DNA of 9,034 nt from Spirochaetes bacterium RBG_16_67_19 (GTDB taxonomy: Bacteria > Spirochaetota > Spirochaetia > SZUA-6 > DRHE01). The stretch lies in contig MIBK01000068.1 in the NCBI GenBank assembly GCA_001829505.1, positions 8,710 to 17,743 on the forward strand, given 5' to 3'. Both the position numbers and the translations under genes were made by a program. The notes under the pieces were generated by a model, which saw only the letters and a program-made list of their open reading frames with translations, was not told the DNA's origin and did not search any database. Of the stretch, positions 6,625 to 9,034 are shown piece by piece (within the stretch, counting starts at the first letter, position 1; every line of letters starts with the position of its first letter).

Positions 6625-8997
6625 ATGGACATCCGCCACTTCCTGCTGGTCGTGTTCGGCTCCAGCCTCCTGGCCCTGCTCTATGCCTTTCTGCGGTCCC
6701 GCTGGATCTTCCGCCAGCCCGCCGGCGGGGAGGAGCTCGCCAGGATCAGCGGCTACATCGCCCAGGGCGCCCGCACCTTCCTGGGCCGCGAGTACCGGGC
6801 CCTGGCGCCCTTCGTGGTCGTCGTGGCCGCGGTGCTGGCCGCGCTGAACTGGGGCCCCTTGAGCTTCCAGGGGCTGGCCTTCGCACTGGGGGCCGGCTGC
6901 TCGGCGCTGGCCGGCTTCGTGGGCATGCGCGTGGCCACCGCGGCCAACGTGCGGACCACCGCGGCCGCCCAGACCGGGCTGCCCGGGGCGCTGCGCGTCG
7001 CCTTCATGGGCGGCAGCGTCATGGGCATGAGCGTGGTCGGCTTTTCCCTGCTGGGCGTGTCGATCGTCATCTTCGCCTCCATCGCCGCGGCCGGAGCGGA
7101 CCTGCCGTCGCTCTCAACCCTGATGCTGCCCCTGCTGTCCGGCTTCTCCCTGGGCGCCTCAACCATCGCCCTGTTCATGCGCGTGGGCGGCGGCATCTTC
7201 ACCAAGGCCGCCGACGTGGGCGCCGACCTGGTGGGCAAGCTGGAGGCCGGCATCCCGGAGGACGACCCGCGCAACCCGGCCACCATCGCCGACAACGTGG
7301 GCGACAACGTCGGGGACGTGGCCGGCATGGGCTCCGACCTGTTCGAATCCTACGTGGGTTCCCTGGTGGGGGTGATGATCCTGGGGGCGGGGGTGGCCGC
7401 GCCGGAGCTGGTGCGCCTGCGCCTGCTCGGGCTGCCCCTGGCCCTCGGCTTCTCCCTGGGCGCCTCAACCATCGCCCTGTTCATGCGCGTGGGCGGCGGC
7501 ATCTTCACCAAGGCCGCCGACGTGGGCGCCGACCTGGTGGGCAAGCTGGAGGCCGGCATCCCGGAGGACGACCCGCGCAACCCGGCCACCATCGCCGACA
7601 ACGTGGGCGACAACGTCGGGGACGTGGCCGGCATGGGCTCCGACCTGTTCGAATCCTACGTGGGTTCCCTGGTGGGGGTGATGATCCTGGGGGCGGGGGT
7701 GGCCGCGCCGGAGCTGGTGCGCCTGCGCCTGCTCGGGCTGCCCCTGGCCCTGTGCGCGCTGGGGGTGGTCGCCTCGGTGCTGGGCACCTTCCTGGTGCGG
7801 GCCCGGCCGGGCGGCTCGCCGCAGCGGGCCCTCAATACGGGCACCTTCGCCGCGGCGGGGCTGACCGCCGTGCTGGCCTACCCCCTGGCCCGCCTGCTGC
7901 TCGGGGAGGAGCGTTTCGACCAGGGCTTCGGCGCCCTGCAGGTGGCCTTGAGCTTCCTGGCCGGCCTGGCCACCGGCGTGCTGATCGGCATCCTGACGGA
8001 GTTCTTCACGGGCGCGGGCCGCCGCCCGGTGCGCGACATCGTCAAGGCCGCCCAGACCGGGGCGGCCACCACCATCATCACCGGCATCGGAGTGGGAATG
8101 CTGTCCAGCATGCCCGCGGTGCTGCTGGTGGCCGCGGGCCTCCTGGTGAGCCATGCCCTGGCCGGGCTGTACGGCGTGGGCATTGCCGCCCTGGGCATGC
8201 TGAGCACCCTGGGCATCCAGCTGGCCGTGGACGCCTACGGACCCATCGCCGACAACGCCGGGGGCATCGCCGAGATGGCCGAGCTGCCCCACGAGGTGCG
8301 CCAGATCACCGACAGCCTGGACCAGGTCGGCAACACCACGGCGGCGGTGGGCAAGGGCTTCGCCATCGGCTCCGCGGCCCTCACGGCCATCATCCTGTTC
8401 AGCGCCTTCAAGCAGCTGACCGGGGTGACGTCCATCGAGCTCACCGACATCCGCGTCTTGAGCGGGCTGTTCATCGGGGCGGGCCTGCCCTACCTGTTCT
8501 CCTCCCTGGCCATCGGGGCCATCGGCAGGGCGGCCTTCGCCATGATCCAGGAGGTGCGCCGCCAGTTCCGGGAAAAGCCCGGGATCCTGAAGGAGACCGA
8601 GCGGCCGGACTACGACCGCTGCATCGACATCAGCACCCGTTCGGCCCTGCGGGAGATGATCCTGCCGGGGGTCACCGCCGTGGCCGCCCCCCTGGCCGTG
8701 GGCTTCCTGGGGGGGATCCAGATGCTGGTCGGCCTGCTGGCCGGGGTGACCGCCAGCGGGGTGATCCTGGCCATCTTCATGGCCAACTCCGGCGGGGCCT
8801 GGGACAACGCCAAGAAAATGATCGAGGGCAGCCCCACCGGCGGCAAGGGCTCCGAAGCCCACCGGGCCGCCGTGGTCGGGGACACCGTGGGGGACCCCTT
8901 CAAGGACACCGCCGGTCCCTCCCTGAACATTCTATTGAAGATGATGAGCGTGATCGCCCTGGTGATCGCGCCGCTGCTGAAGCGCTACTGGGGGTGA
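6625..8997 (+). CDS. hppA: Membrane-integral ion-pumping pyrophosphatase with internal 102-residue duplication
   Basis: Hydrolyses PPi to pump H+ or Na+ across the membrane. 790 residues from ATG 6625; GGAGG (6618-6622) is only 2 nt upstream. TTG 6616 is an alternative start but has no site of its own. Family motifs: [28 protein letters not shown] (Asp197, Asp201); [20 protein letters not shown] (Asp223, 227, 231); SDLFESYVG (Glu241); [26 protein letters not shown] (569-578); [30 protein letters not shown]. Ala573 in GNTTAA marks the K+-dependent subfamily; the K+-independent one has Lys there. The gate Glu in DLFE is shared by Na+-PPases and several H+-PPases, so the ion is unresolved. Residues 173-274 recur exactly as 275-376, duplicating the first catalytic loop and its flanking helices. 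Without one copy it is 688 aa, normal for bacterial members. Whether this version is active is unknown. Confidence 0.95.
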   Translation: MDIRHFLLVVFGSSLLALLYAFLRSRWIFRQPAGGEELARISGYIAQGARTFLGREYRALAPFVVVVAAVLAALNWGPLSFQGLAFALGAGCSALAGFVGMRVATAANVRTTAAAQTGLPGALRVAFMGGSVMGMSVVGFSLLGVSIVIFASIAAAGADLPSLSTLMLPLLSGFSLGASTIALFMRVGGGIFTKAADVGADLVGKLEAGIPEDDPRNPATIADNVGDNVGDVAGMGSDLFESYVGSLVGVMILGAGVAAPELVRLRLLGLPLALGFSLGASTIALFMRVGGGIFTKAADVGADLVGKLEAGIPEDDPRNPATIADNVGDNVGDVAGMGSDLFESYVGSLVGVMILGAGVAAPELVRLRLLGLPLALCALGVVASVLGTFLVRARPGGSPQRALNTGTFAAAGLTAVLAYPLARLLLGEERFDQGFGALQVALSFLAGLATGVLIGILTEFFTGAGRRPVRDIVKAAQTGAATTIITGIGVGMLSSMPAVLLVAAGLLVSHALAGLYGVGIAALGMLSTLGIQLAVDAYGPIADNAGGIAEMAELPHEVRQITDSLDQVGNTTAAVGKGFAIGSAALTAIILFSAFKQLTGVTSIELTDIRVLSGLFIGAGLPYLFSSLAIGAIGRAAFAMIQEVRRQFREKPGILKETERPDYDRCIDISTRSALREMILPGVTAVAAPLAVGFLGGIQMLVGLLAGVTASGVILAIFMANSGGAWDNAKKMIEGSPTGGKGSEAHRAAVVGDTVGDPFKDTAGPSLNILLKMMSVIALVIAPLLKRYWG
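7140..7751 (+). repeat. Perfect 306-bp tandem duplication within hppA
   Basis: 7140-7445 and 7446-7751 are identical at every base I compared across the full 306 positions. Identity stops at once on both sides (7139 C versus 7445 T; 7446 C versus 7752 G), so the unit is exactly 102 codons and the junction shows no extra microhomology. Each copy encodes [12 protein letters not shown], the DVGADLVGK and DNVGDNVGD catalytic motifs, DLFESYVG and a hydrophobic LGLPLAL end. The absence of even silent differences implies a very recent event or an assembly error. Confidence 0.97.
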
Positions 8998-9001
8998 AGC
9001 C

Positions 9002-9034
9002 ATGCAGAACGCCAACCGCCTGTACCTGATCCTG
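9002..9034 (+). CDS. Start of an unidentified gene downstream of hppA (partial)
   Basis: An ATG 4 nt after the hppA stop opens a frame of 11 codons (MQNANRLYLIL) that runs off the window. GGGGGTG overlapping the hppA stop could serve as its ribosome-binding site, and the spacing suggests co-transcription with hppA. The hydrophobic turn at the end could be the start of a signal or membrane segment. Far too little is present to assign a function. Confidence 0.4.
   Translation, partial: MQNANRLYLIL

Noticed and set aside
7040..7180. An older internal repeat linking [12 protein letters not shown] and [12 protein letters not shown]
   Set aside because: Only a short resemblance between two Gly/Ser-rich helices with poor DNA identity; common in membrane PPases and not needed to explain the 306-bp duplication.
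7360..7405. G-rich runs in each hppA repeat copy as a possible G-quadruplex
   Set aside because: Four G-runs can be counted, but two loops are 9-10 nt long, and the runs follow from Gly/Val codons in GC-rich DNA.
7465..8862. Long minus-strand open frame opposite hppA
   Set aside because: Gly/Gln/His-rich low-complexity translation with no motifs, lying antisense to fully conserved hppA sequence.

Overview
The window is GC-rich (roughly 70% by eye) and densely coded, and clearly bacterial. It holds two divergently transcribed energy-coupling loci. On the minus strand, reading from about 6520 down to 1, is most of a V/A-type (rotary, 'archaeal/vacuolar') ATPase operon in the order G/H, I, c (K/L), E, C, F, A. 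As I remember it, this is the gene order of the Thermus thermophilus V/A-ATPase operon, so B and D would be expected beyond base 1. On the plus strand is a membrane-integral pyrophosphatase gene (hppA, 6625-8997), followed after 4 nt by the first 11 codons of another possible gene. The organism cannot be named from this. A V/A-ATPase beside a K+-dependent-type membrane PPase, with Shine-Dalgarno sites and very high GC, would fit a thermophilic or anaerobic high-GC lineage (deep-branching Firmicutes, Deinococcus-Thermus and others), but this is inference only.

Layout: 1-1847 atpA (catalytic subunit A, 3' end off the window); 1844-2179 atpF; 2172-3227 atpC; 3217-3846 atpE; 3856-4203 c-ring subunit with a signal peptide; 4200-6194 atpI (stator/membrane subunit a); 6191-6520 peripheral-stalk G/H subunit; 6521-6624 shared divergent control region; 6625-8997 hppA; 9002-9034 start of an unidentified frame. 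The seven ATPase genes are packed with 4-11 nt overlaps, or a 9 nt gap before E, which is typical of one translationally coupled transcript. The strongest ribosome-binding site in the operon precedes the c-ring gene, the subunit needed in most copies.

The standout observation is in hppA. A 306-bp block is present twice in perfect tandem (7140-7445 and 7446-7751), with no base differences. It is in frame and duplicates 102 residues: the membrane helix before the first catalytic loop, the acidic catalytic motifs, and the next helix with its gate glutamate. Removing one copy leaves 688 residues, a normal length for the family. It is either a very recent duplication with a testable effect on topology and activity, a reversible genetic state, or an assembly artefact.

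Together the genes describe a membrane energised by two pumps, one using or making ATP and one using PPi, expressed from a 104-bp divergent region. That region holds a CTAG-containing inverted repeat and a plausible promoter lying so close to the first ATPase start codon that the transcript may be leaderless.
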